Source: Liolophura sinensis (taxonomy: Eukaryota > Mollusca > Polyplacophora > Chitonida > Chitonidae). Taken from it: DNA of 64,000 bases. Positions within the stretch are counted from its first letter, which is position 1; each line of letters begins with the position of its first letter. Position numbers and translations under genes: made by a program. The notes beneath the pieces are model-generated. The model was given only the letters and a program-made list of their open reading frames with translations, did not search any database and had not been told where the DNA came from. Below, piece by piece: positions 1 through 10,338 of this stretch. The stretch spans positions 28,868,330 to 28,932,329 of the forward strand of contig NC_088302.1 in NCBI RefSeq assembly GCF_032854445.1. Direction: 5' to 3'.

Positions 1-131
1 ACCAATTTGCGGATGGTCATGGGTTTCTCTGCCCGATTTCCTCCAACCATAATGCCGGCTGCCTTAGTACAACTGAAATATTCTTGAGTACGGCGTAGAC
101 ATCAATCAAATAAATAAATAAATCAATAAAT
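1..131 (+). mobile_element. SINE-A, cut by the window edge
   Basis: This is the 3' part of the commonest SINE in the window, here called SINE-A. It shows the central G-rich/C-rich block, the near-invariant ATTCTTGAGTACGGCGT segment and an (AAAT)n tail ending near 131. The tRNA-like head would lie to the left of the window. The identification rests on matches to the fuller copies at 3081, 20403 and 24525. Confidence 0.85.
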
Positions 132-234
132 CTAAGTTGATTTTGTTCTGATTTACGACTTCTTAGCAGGTCAAGTAACGACTCTACTGTATTAGTAGCC
201 ACGATACTTCCAAGAGTTGAACTACAGTACCAAG

Positions 235-237
<3 letters not shown>
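132..237. other. Short unannotated spacer
   Basis: AT-rich sequence between the SINE tail and the (TA)n tract. Nothing recognisable. Confidence 0.5.

Positions 238-312
<75 letters not shown>
238..312. repeat. (TA)n microsatellite
   Basis: About 37 uninterrupted TA dinucleotides. It produces a spurious minus-strand open frame made of alternating Ile and Tyr. Confidence 0.98.
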
Positions 313-313
<1 letters not shown>

Positions 314-1282
314 CTAAAAGCGCCAAATGAAAGAAGGTTTCTTTTACATTCTTAAAACTGTATAGTGCCTTATTGGGCCTATCAGAAAAGCTGTTGCCCG
401 ATCGCAGGCCAAGAGTGGACACCATTTCTTGACAGGGTAACTGTCTCAATTTGTCTGAAACTTGGGTGTGACAAGAGTTTACAGGACTAGGGTTATTGTC
501 GCGAGATTAAATTTTAATTCATACCAATGGAACCATGTCACTTTGTCATTGCTGGCAGACTGGAGAAGTCTGACTCGGTTGATATCTTTGTGTTAACCCG
601 AGTCCAAGGCTGGGTTTGCCGTACTCACCGTTCAACCTTCACACCAAATGGTCGGGATTTCCTTATTAATGTCCTTTTATATGTCGATAAGACTTCAGTG
701 GCAGACCGGTAATCTCGACCAATAATCCTGAAAAATGTCCACTCCTGTCTGCTGATAAATATAGGCTTCTGTGATACAGCAACATGGTCAGTTTGGCTTC
801 TATGGCCACGGACAGCAATAATTGATCCGCCAGATCACTTCACGGTAGACACGTTCTGCTGGGCATCACAGTTATACCCCATGCCTCAGCGTGACAAAAT
901 ATCATTAAGTGAGTACTGTGCGCCACATTTATACTCCGAAATACAGTCTAGTAATACTTTATGGGAGGTCCAGATCTCTTAAATGGTTACAGACTATCCA
1001 AGATAGACAGTAATACTGGGATTTTAGCTATAACAAAGCACTGTGGGAACGAACACCATGGCTTGAGTATTTCAAAATCTGGAAGCTCAGATTGTTACAT
1101 TTAGCACTGGGTCGGACAGACAGTCAGGGCCTTGACCAGTGGGATTGCATGCCATTCGAAACTAATTCATTGTACTCATCATAAGAAGGAAAATTAAAGA
1201 CTGTCCAAGAGGAAAGTTTAATTGACTATTTTTCGATTATTTCTGACCAAGTTAAAAGTTTTGGACTCTAGAGTGGATTGTT
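313..1282. other. Non-coding stretch, nothing recognised
   Basis: Only short open frames are present, including a 61-codon plus frame at 527-712. They show no recognisable domain and no flanking splice pattern. No repeat family from elsewhere in the window is evident. Confidence 0.5.
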
Positions 1283-1913
1283 CATCCAAAATACACTGGA
1301 AAAACTAATCTTAAACATTTAAACATTTCTTTGCAACAGATAATAAACGTGCTTAATGTTTAATTGTAACACGTTTAATTGTAACATGTTTAATTGTAAC
1401 ACGTTTAATTGTAACATGTTTAATACTTAAACATTTAAACATGTTTATCCAACAACTGATAATAAAACCGCTCTATAATGTTGATCATATGCCTTAAAAA
1501 CTTTAAATCACTCTGTATACGCAATAAACCCATTCAATTTACTACATAAATTATTGCATTTTTATACAATAAATCTGAGTATTTATAAAATGCTGCACGT
1601 ATTGATAAAATAAATCAATATATTTATGAAACAAACGCGTGTATTTGAAAAATAAAAACATGTTAAACATGTTAAAAGTAAGCATTTATTATAGTTTGTG
1701 CACGTTTTACCGTTAAAAATAGTTTATGAAGTGCCTAAAATGTATAAAAGGGATCAAATTATAGCCTTTTGAAACTTTAAAATCATTTTAACTCTCTAAA
1801 AAGTATATGGAAATCCGATACTTACTGAGAAGCATTAATTTGTTAAGCACGTTTATTTGTCTGTTGCAAAGATATGTCTAAATGATAAACATTTGTTTTT
1901 CCAGTGTTGGGTG
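1283..1913. mobile_element. Foldback (MITE-like) element 1
   Basis: Two inverted arms bracket an AT-rich core. The left arm at about 1291-1358 contains ACTGGAAAAAC, then TTTGCAACAGA, then AATAAACGTGCTTAA. The right arm at about 1840-1908 carries the same blocks in reverse complement and in the same order. Arm similarity is imperfect, so the element is old. No transposase frame lies inside, so it would be non-autonomous. I could not fix the exact ends or a target-site duplication. Confidence 0.7.
1358..1424. repeat. 15-bp tandem repeat in foldback element 1
   Basis: About 4.5 copies of GTTTAATTGTAACAC or its ...CAT variant, alternating strictly C/T at the penultimate position. It sits just inside the left arm of the foldback element. 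Confidence 0.9.
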
Positions 1914-3069
1914 ACGGCTATTTTTGTTTTCATCAGTGTGTCCACCGTTGGCATTACTTTCATATGTATAAAATGTAGATGACCAGTCGTTGTTTCGACC
2001 GTGGGTTTAACGTCAAGATGTGTCAGGTATTTGGTGAGTGGATAGTTGGTTTACTGCGGGCACTCTGGTTTCCTCTACTCATAAAGCTGTTCGCCATCAT
2101 GCCATCAATGAAGAATTCTTGGGCATTAACCATGAATGAATGAATCAGTAAAAAAAATGAAAATACATAAATTTATGAATCAGAACATATTGTAATGGTA
2201 AACATGACCTGTGACGTCAATGGACCTTTTTATGGTCCAAACAGGCCGCTATGGAATCCTATATTTTTACTGAATTTAACTCGGTCAGAAAAACTGCTTG
2301 TCCTTGTACAGTTTAAAATTCTCCTCCTTCGTGTAGATTCACTTTACTTTTCTTTTAAGCAGCAAGCAAACAAATAAATTAATCAGCCCACAAATTGCCA
2401 GAAAATTACACGGAGGAACAGCTCTTAGTTAACTCTATAGCTGTTTTATTGACCTTGGAATAAATCCAAGGCCCGGTAATTACAAATATGGCTGTTCTGA
2501 GCTTAGCACGAACAACCCGAGATTAAATTGTGACTTACGATGAAAACTAAGGGTCGGATCAGGCTGTGATGAACGTCGATGATTTTTGTGAGATGTTGCG
2601 TTGTCTGTTCCCGTTTCAAAGTTTTATTTGTGTTTTTATTGTGTTTTAACTGCGATACCAGAGATATAGCCCGTCCACTGTCCGTTATCACAGCGTGATT
2701 TATTTGATTTTTGCGCGTGCTCAGCTTATCTCCGATCATTATTATACTTCATTAGACCGTATTTTTTATAATCACACTTAAAACTTAACCGCAAACTGAC
2801 AACATCAGTGATTCAAATTGTCTGTAAAATAATTGAATTGCTTCAGCTGACAGGTTTATCCATTTTACTGGAAGATTACATAAGGTTTGAACTATATTAC
2901 ATTTCACTGTATATGCCAGAACTGCCTCACAATTTCAAAACAGAAATGCATGACAGTGACGTACGGCAAATTTACGATAAAAAAATGTCCTATGCCTCTT
3001 TGTGAAACTTGGCCTGTATCGTACTATTCAACCACGTCCATACCATAAATACTATAAATGTACGTGTGC
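1914..3069. other. Non-coding stretch, nothing recognised
   Basis: AT-rich. Open frames of 60-78 codons occur on both strands (for example 2503-2739 minus, 2808-3005 plus), but they lack recognisable domains and are within chance length. One perfect TGACGTCA octamer is at 2212-2219. Confidence 0.45.
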
Positions 3070-3080
3070 TTGGTGTTTAA

Positions 3081-3348
3081 TTAATTTATTAGTGTTGATC
3101 AGTGTTTTACGCCGTACTCAAGAATATTTCATTTATACGAGGGCGACCAGCATTATGGTGGGAGGAAACCCGGCAGACCCTGGGGGAAACCCACGACCAT
3201 CCGCACGTTGCTGTTAGACCTCAATTCCCACGCACAGCTGGCGAGGAAGCCAGTATGAGCTGGAATTGAACACTGGTTATTGGTGAGAGGCTCCCGGGTA
3301 ATTACACTGCGCTAACGCGCTAACCAACTGAGCCACGGGGGCCCCTGA
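3081..3348 (-). mobile_element. SINE-A, near full length, reverse orientation
   Basis: Read on the minus strand, this begins with a tRNA-like head (A-box TGGCTCAGTTGG, B-box GTTCAATTCC) near 3340-3270. The central block follows, then the conserved ACGGCGTAAAAC 3' segment, ending near 3081. Candidate 11-bp flanking repeats (TTGGTGTTTAA) lie at 3070-3080 and 3349-3359. They are uncertain because that motif resembles the SINE's own 3' end. Confidence 0.9.
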
Positions 3349-3359
3349 TTGGTGTTTAA

Positions 3360-5087
3360 CGTCGTATAAATACTAACATTACTACAGACATGAACATATT
3401 TAATTGCTCAGAGAAAGGAAAATTTTCCAGATCACTAATTCTCGAGAATGTTAAAAATTCATGACTTTTTTGGACCATTCATGACTGGTTTCTTTTATGA
3501 CCTTCGCAACACTGAGATAAATACTTTTTAAATTTTTTTTTTCATTTGCATAACTTTTTTCCACTTGAGTTTGAAATCTTGGCGTTTGGCGTACATTTAA
3601 CGTATATCTTGGCCTCTTCAGGACATATTTAAGACCATGCAGGTGCGATCGAGAGGTCTTTCATCCACAAAAATCTTCGTGTTCAAGTATACAGGCCACG
3701 GATACATACACGTTGCCATTAAATGACGTCCAACAGCTGTGATTTCATATCGATTAACACGTGAATATCAACGACTTGTTATATCTGGACCAACAGAATG
3801 TTAGCCTGCTGCAAGAAGCCTATAGACAGCGTTCAGACAGCAGTTTGACAATGAGGAAGTTTACTATTCGGTGAAAGCTATCACTGCCTCTGTCTAGGCG
3901 TCGGCTGTAATAATGGATGTGTCGAGTTACACGCGTGGATCATGTGTACAAGCGAACTACCGGCGGTACTGAATTTAAACAGGCCTATCGCTGGCTGTAG
4001 AAAGCTCATTCCCTTGACCCAAATCAGAGACCACTGTGATGAGCAGGCCCAGAAAAGACTCCTTTTCAAAGTGAAAGCTAAGCTGTGGTAAGTATATAGT
4101 ACTAACGGACTATATACATATCTGCATAATCAGATAGGTTGGTCTAAGGGTCAACAAGTGTACTGCTATGTTATATAGAGCGGTTCTCTCGGACTACACG
4201 TCACAAGCAGAAGTAGGCTTCATACACACACTAGCGTCTTTGCCCTGACCGCCGTATAGATAGATCCATAGCAGACGGGCGGTATATGCTCACACGGTGG
4301 CTGTCTTACATCGCTTATATGGTCATCACTGCATGGCGTATAAATGATATAGGTCTGGTTTCTTTTATGACAGAGCTGTCGACAGTTCACACAGGTTTTG
4401 AATAGATTGACCCAGCCAGAGCCAGTAATGCCTTCTCTGTATAAACAGCTGTGTTTAGGAATGCGTCTTTAAGCCCTGTTTTAACATGTATACAGCGCAC
4501 CGGACTACTATATCCTGCATTACACTGAAACATTCAAATTCACCAGTCTACCCGCTGGAAAACAGAACTTCGTTACTGTATTTGCTCCCATGTAATACCA
4601 CAGAGATATAGGCTATACTTACGGCTGCATTTCGTGACTTTAAATTACCATTGTATCATGGAGACTATAACAGTAGCGTTGAACAATGATCGGTCACAAT
4701 GACGTGGCTATTGCCAGTCCAGCGGTACGTGTGTGTTAGTATGTCTCGTGAAGGGCCAATATCAGTTCCCTGCCAAATTAACACATGCCTATTTCCTGAA
4801 ATATTACAAATCGACATTCTGTGCTTAGGCTCAGCCAATTGTTTACAAGCAACATTCCTTTGACTAAATAAATCTAATATTTCAGGAATTTAGTATAATG
4901 ATTTGACGTCCTCGTGTATGCATATTCACTGTACCCCTTTCACTTATCCATCAACTTTTGTTACAAGCTACAATGCTGAGATTTAACAAATGCACAATAC
5001 CTCGGGATATAGAGAGCGATCGGTAACTGTGGAAAACGACGCGTGGAGACGACGTGTGCAGAGATTTAAGGTGGATGCCCTGGTACA
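3360..5087. other. Non-coding stretch with one weak exon candidate
   Basis: Mostly unrecognised. An open plus frame at 3898-4087 lies between a TAG acceptor-like site and a strong GTAAGTAT donor-like site (see findings). No domain is recognisable. No other repeat family is apparent. Confidence 0.4.
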
Positions 5088-5119
5088 CACGTGTGTGTGG
5101 GTGTGTGTGTGTGTGATGT
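5088..5119 (+). repeat. (GT)n-rich microsatellite
   Basis: A short interrupted GT repeat with GTGTGTGGG and GTGTGTGTGTG runs. Confidence 0.9.
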
Positions 5120-5599
5120 TTGTGTGGCAGTCGAGTCATGAGTGTTTGTATACATTGTCTCACTATTTATCTCCTATATGTTGAATCCGAGAGCTTTACA
5201 GGTTTTCATTTCGTGTAACTCGCTCGCCCGATCAACTGTTCATCCATTCGTCCGTCCGTCAGACAGTTTTCTGTATTGATACTTTCACCTGCCATAAGTA
5301 GCGCTATAAGCTTCTCTGTCCGCCGGTTGGTCAGTTGATTAGTTGGTGAGTGGGGGCGGTCTTAGCCGGTTGGTTGATCCATAACATTTTCGACATTCCA
5401 TCTTTCAACAATGGTCATGGATTAATTCTATTTGCAACTTTTGTATGACTTCTTTATCTTTAATCTTTATTTAGAAGGCAAGTCTTGGTTCTTGCGTTTA
5501 AAAAATTGTTCTTGCCACAGCAGACCAGCTATTCGAATTCGAAGTTGGAACAAAGTTTTCATTGTTTAGCACCAACGATGTTAAACCAGACAACCAGAT

Positions 5600-6128
5600 T
5601 TGCAAGGTTAAACATCATCGTCTACAAGGTTATACATCAGTGTTTGTAAGGTTAAATATGAGCGTTTGTAAGGTTAAACATCAGCGTTGGCAAGGTTAAA
5701 CATCAACATTTGTAGGTTAAAGATGAGCGTTTTTAAGGATAAACATCAGCGTTTGTACGGTTGCACATCAGCGTTTCTAGGGTTAAACATCAGCGTTTGT
5801 AAGGTTAAACATAAACGTTTCCAAGATTAAACATCAGCCTTTGCAAGGTTAAACATCAGTGTTTGCATAGTTATACATCAACGTTTCTAGGGTTAATCAT
5901 CAGCGTTTCCAAGGTTAAACATCAGCATTTGTAAGGTTAAACATAAACATTTCCAAGATTAAACATCAGCCTTTGCAAAGTTAAACCTCGGCATTTGTAA
6001 GGTTAAATTTCAGCGTTTGTAAGGTTAAACATCAACGTTTCTACGGTTAATCATCAGCGTTTGTAAGGTTAAACGTGACTTTTTGCAGGCTTATACAACA
6101 ATGCATTCTAGACTAAACCTCAGCGTTC
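5600..6128 (+). repeat. 22-bp minisatellite, about 24 copies
   Basis: Degenerate tandem units close to GGTTAAACATCAGCGTTT followed by a four-base linker, usually GTAA. Point differences and 1-2 base indels are spread over the whole array, which suggests an old array without recent homogenisation. There is no unique spacer between units. Copy number is estimated from length divided by period. Confidence 0.93.
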
Positions 6129-6713
6129 TCGAGTTCAAATCCCGATTTCTGAGTGCAAACGATTTCCTGTCTCATCAGTCTACATTTTGGGAGCCGACTT
6201 GGATGCCGACTTGTAGCTTTGCAAGCCGTATTCTTCCAGACTAGACACAACAGTGGCGTGTATGGCTTGGGGTTTTATGTCAGTTATACTTAGGCTTACG
6301 CTAGTCATGAATACCGGCAGTTTCCAATGAAGTCACATTTACTTGGCGGTAAGCTGCTTGCAAATAGGGAAGTAATAGTCTCTTTACATCATCAGCAAGG
6401 CGATGCCAGATGGCTAATCTAAATACTTCATTGCTTATAACAATATAACTCACTAGGCTTCGGCTTATCATTGAACTGGTGATATATTCTGTAAGAAAGC
6501 TGCAAGCTGTCACCAGGAAGGGACAATGAGTTGCACGGCTTACATTAAGCGAGGGATGTTTTCTATTGATTTATGAATACGCCACCGCCTTAGAGTTGCT
6601 AAAAACGAGTTAAAACACTGTGCACAGAGATGTATGCTACCTAAGCACGTAATAATATAAAGTCAAGTAAGAATGTTAACAAGAAATTCAACCGCTGTGA
6701 ATCCTTGCAAATA
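6129..6713. other. Non-coding stretch with a tRNA-like B-box remnant
   Basis: Just after the minisatellite, GAGTTCAAATCCC near 6129-6142 matches a Pol III B-box consensus and may be a decayed SINE head. A 70-codon minus frame (6301-6513) has no recognised domain. Confidence 0.4.
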
Positions 6714-6781
6714 TATATCCCCGCATTTTGAAACATGGATGCCTGTATATATCCCCACACTTTGAAACATGGATGCCTGAA
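6714..6781. repeat. 34-bp tandem duplication
   Basis: Two adjacent copies at 6714-6747 and 6748-6781, sharing TTTGAAACATGGATGCCTG and differing at only a few bases. Confidence 0.92.
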
Positions 6782-7165
6782 GAATTTATGACTTGTCATA
6801 AACTTGCCAATGGATATTGGTGTTTTATACAGCATATGTACAGGTATCTCCAAAGCACCCAGTAAACTTAAAATTGTATATCAACTATTTATGTACCCAT
6901 CTTTAGCATGGATACGTCTTTGTCACCAGCTTGATTGACCTATCTCCACTCCACTCTCTGTTGAGGAATTTAAGGTGCGTGTTGCAAGGTAAGAAATTGT
7001 TTAAATATATATCCTTTGACCAGTTTCAGTGTTTTTTAAAACCATCTGTATGAAGTTATCGTGAGCGTTAGTTCCATGGAGCTATTAATCATCTAGACAT
7101 CAGGCTGATTATCATATCTTAAGTTTTAGCACAGTGATCTTTATTTTTTGCATGCTTTATTTATT
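6782..7165. other. Non-coding flank of the satellite
   Basis: AT-rich single-copy-looking sequence up to the first 78-bp unit. Nothing recognised. Confidence 0.5.
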
Positions 7166-10100
7166 GCATTGTGTAATCCCAAGTATCAACAGTGTGGTTG
7201 TAACATTGGCATCAGCTTTGTGGTGCTATTTTGGGCCCCAGGTGTATTGTGTAATCCCTGGTATCAGCTGTCTGGTTGTAACATTGACATCAGCTTTGTG
7301 ATACTATTTTGGGAACCAGTTGTATTGTGTAATCCCTGGTATCAGCTGTGTGGTTGTAACATTGGCATCAGCTTTGTGGTACTATTTTGGGCTTCAGATG
7401 AATTGTGTCATACCAGGTATCAGTTGTGAGGTTTTAACATTGACATCAGCTTTGTGGTACTATTTTGGGCTTCAGATCAATTGGGTCATACCAGGTATCA
7501 CTTGTGAGGTTGTAACATTGGCATCAGCTTTGTGGTACTATTTTGGGCTTCAGATGAATTATGTCATACCAGGTATCAGTTGTGAGGTTTTAACATTGGC
7601 ATCAGCTTTGTGATACTTATTTTGGGCCCCAGGTGTATTGTGTAATCCCTGGTATCAGCTGTTTGGTTGTAACATTGACATCAGCTTTGTGATACTATTT
7701 TGGGACCCAGATGTGTTGTGTAATCCCTGGTATCAGCCGCGTGGTTGTTACATTGGCATCAGCTTTGTGGTACTATTTGGGGCTTCAGATGAATTGTGTC
7801 ATACCAGGTATCAGCTGTGTGGTTGTAACATTGGCATCAGCTTTGTGGTGCTATTTTGGGCCCCAGGTGTATTGTGTAATCCCTGGTATCAGCTGTATGG
7901 TTGTAATATTGGCATCAGCTTTGTGGTACTATTTGGGGCTTCAGATGAATTGTGTCATACGAGGTATCAGCCTTGAGGTTGTAACATTGACATCAGCTTT
8001 GTAGTGCTATTTTGGGCCCCAGGTGTATTGTGTAATCCCAGGTATCAGCTGTGTGGTTGTAACATTGACATCAGCTTTGTGGTACTATTTTGGGCCCCAG
8101 GTGTATTGTGTAATCCATGGTATCAGCTGTGTGGTTGTAAAATTGACATCAGCTTTGTGGTACTATTTTGTGCTTCAGATGAATTGTGTCATACCAGGTA
8201 TCAGCTGTGTTGTTGTAACATTGACATCAGCTTTGTGGTGCTATTTTGGGCTTCAGATGAATTGTTTCATACCAGGTATCAGCTGTGAGGTTGTAACATT
8301 GACATCAGCTTTGTGGTGCTATTTTGGGCCCCAGGTGTATTGTGTAATCCCTGGTATCAGCTGTGTGGTTGTAACATTGACATCAGCTTTGTGGTACTAT
8401 TTTGGGCTTCAGATGAATTGTGTCATACCAGGTATCAGTTGTGAGGTTGTAACATTGACATCAGCTTTGTGGTACTATTTTGGGCCCCAGGTGTATTGTG
8501 CAATCCGAGGTATCAGCTGTGTGGTTGTAACATTGGCATCAGCTTTGTGGTACTATTTTGGGACCCAGGTGTATTGTGTAATCCCAGGTATCAACTGTGT
8601 TGTTGTAACATTGACATCAGCTCTGTGGTGCTATTTCGGGCTTCAGATGAATTGTGTCATACCAGGTATCAGTTGTGAGGTTGTAACATTGGCATCAGCT
8701 TTGAGGTACTATTTTGGGCCCCAGGTGTATTGTGTCATACCAGGTATCAGCTGTGAAGTTGTAACATTGGCATCAGCTTTGTGGTGCTATTTTGGGCCCC
8801 AGGTGTATTGTGTAATCCCAGGTATCAGCTGTGTGGTTGTAACATTGACATCAGCTTTGTGGTACTATTTTGGGCTTCAGATGAATTGTGTCATACCAGG
8901 TATCAGCTGTGTGGTTGTAACATTGACATCAGCTTTGTGGTACTATTTTGGGCCCCAGGTGTATTGTGTAATCCCAGGTATCAGCTGTGTGGTTGTAACA
9001 TTGGCATCAGCTTTGTGATACTATTATGGGCTTCAGATGAATTGTGTCATACCAGGTATCAGCTGTGTGGTTGTAACATTGACATCAGCTTTGTGGTACT
9101 ATTTATGGGCCCCAGGAGTATTGTGTAATCCTAGGTATCAGCTGTGTGGTTGTAACATTGATATCAGCTTTGTGGTACTATTTTGGGCTTCAGATGAATT
9201 GTGTTATACCAGGTATCAGCTGTGTGTTTGTAACATTGGCATCAGCTTTGTGGTACTATTTTGGGCCCCAGGTGTATTGTGTAATCCATGGTATCAGCTG
9301 TGTGGTTGTAAAATTGACGTCAGCTTTGTGGTACTATTTTGGGCTTCAGATGAATTGTGTCATACCAGGTATCAGCTGTGTGGTTGTAACATTGACATCA
9401 GCTTTGTGGTGCTATTTTGGGCTTCAGATGAATTGTGTCATACCAGGTATCAGCTGTGAGGTTGTAACATTGACATCAGCTTTGTGGTGCTATTTTGGGC
9501 CCCAGGTGTATTGTGTAATCCCTGGTATCAGCTGTGTGGTTGTAACATTGACATCAGCTTTGTGGTACTATTTTGGGCTTCAGATGAATTGTGTCATACC
9601 AGGTATCAGTTGTGAGGTTGTAACATTGGCATCAGCTTTGTGGTGCTATTTTGGGCCCCAGATGTATTGTGCAATCCGAGGTATCAGCGGTGTGGTTGTA
9701 ACATTGGCATCAGCTTTGTGGTGCTATTTTGGGCCCCAGGTGTATTGTGTAATCCCAGGTATCAGCTGTGTTGTTGTAACATTGACATCAGCTCTGTGGT
9801 GCTATTTTGGGCTTCAGATGGATTGTGTCATACCAGGTATCAGTTGTGTGGTTGTAACATTGACATCAGCTTTGTGGTACTATTTTGGGCCCAGGGTGTA
9901 TTGTGTAATCCCTGGTATCAGCTGTTTGTTTGTAACATTGACATCAGCTTTGTGGTACTATTTTGGGCTTCAGATGAATTGTGTCATACCAGGTATCAGC
10001 TGTGTGGTTGTAACATTGACATCAGCTTTGTGGTACTATTTTGGGCTTCAGATGAATTGTGTCATACCAGGTATCAGCTGTGTGGTTGTAACATTGACAT

Positions 10101-10338
10101 CAGCTTTGTGGTACTATTTTGGGCTTCAGATGAATTGTGTCATACCAGGTATCAGCTGTGTGGTTGTAACATTGACATCAGCTTTGTGGTACTATTTTGG
10201 GCCCCAGGTTTATTGTGTAATCCCAGGTATCAGCTGTGTGGTTGTAACATTGACATCAGCTTTGTGACACTATTTATGGGCCCCAGGTGTATTGTGTAAT
10301 CCCAGGTATCAGCTGTGTGGTTGTAACATTGATATCAG
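7166..10338 (+). repeat. 78-bp satellite array, about 41 units, two subtypes
   Basis: The unit runs from AACATTGACATCAGCTTTG to the next AACATTG, 78 bp or 26 codons. It has two subtypes. Type A carries CCCCAGGTGTATTGTGTAAT and type B carries TTCAGATGAATTGTGTCATA. They are interspersed rather than strictly alternating. From the left the order is roughly A A B B B A A B A B A A B B A B A A B A A B A B A B A B B A B A A B A B B B A A. Because the period is a multiple of three and the unit has few stops, long plus-strand frames arise: 8023-9018 (331 codons) and 9146-10267 (373 codons), and overlapping frames in a second register. Single-base length changes, such as those near 7614 and 9100, end these frames. 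This is most simply non-coding satellite DNA. A real 26-residue-repeat protein cannot be fully excluded. Confidence 0.97.

Noticed and set aside
222-449. 75-codon minus frame rich in alternating Ile-Tyr
   Set aside because: It is the translation of the (TA)n microsatellite.
5600-6128. CRISPR-like array
   Set aside because: Units are contiguous with no unique spacers and the genome is animal. The same applies to the 39-bp and 29-bp arrays.
8023-10267. Long satellite frames as repeat-protein genes
   Set aside because: The 78-bp period is a multiple of three, two registers are open at once, and single-base length changes break the frames. Kept only as a testable finding.
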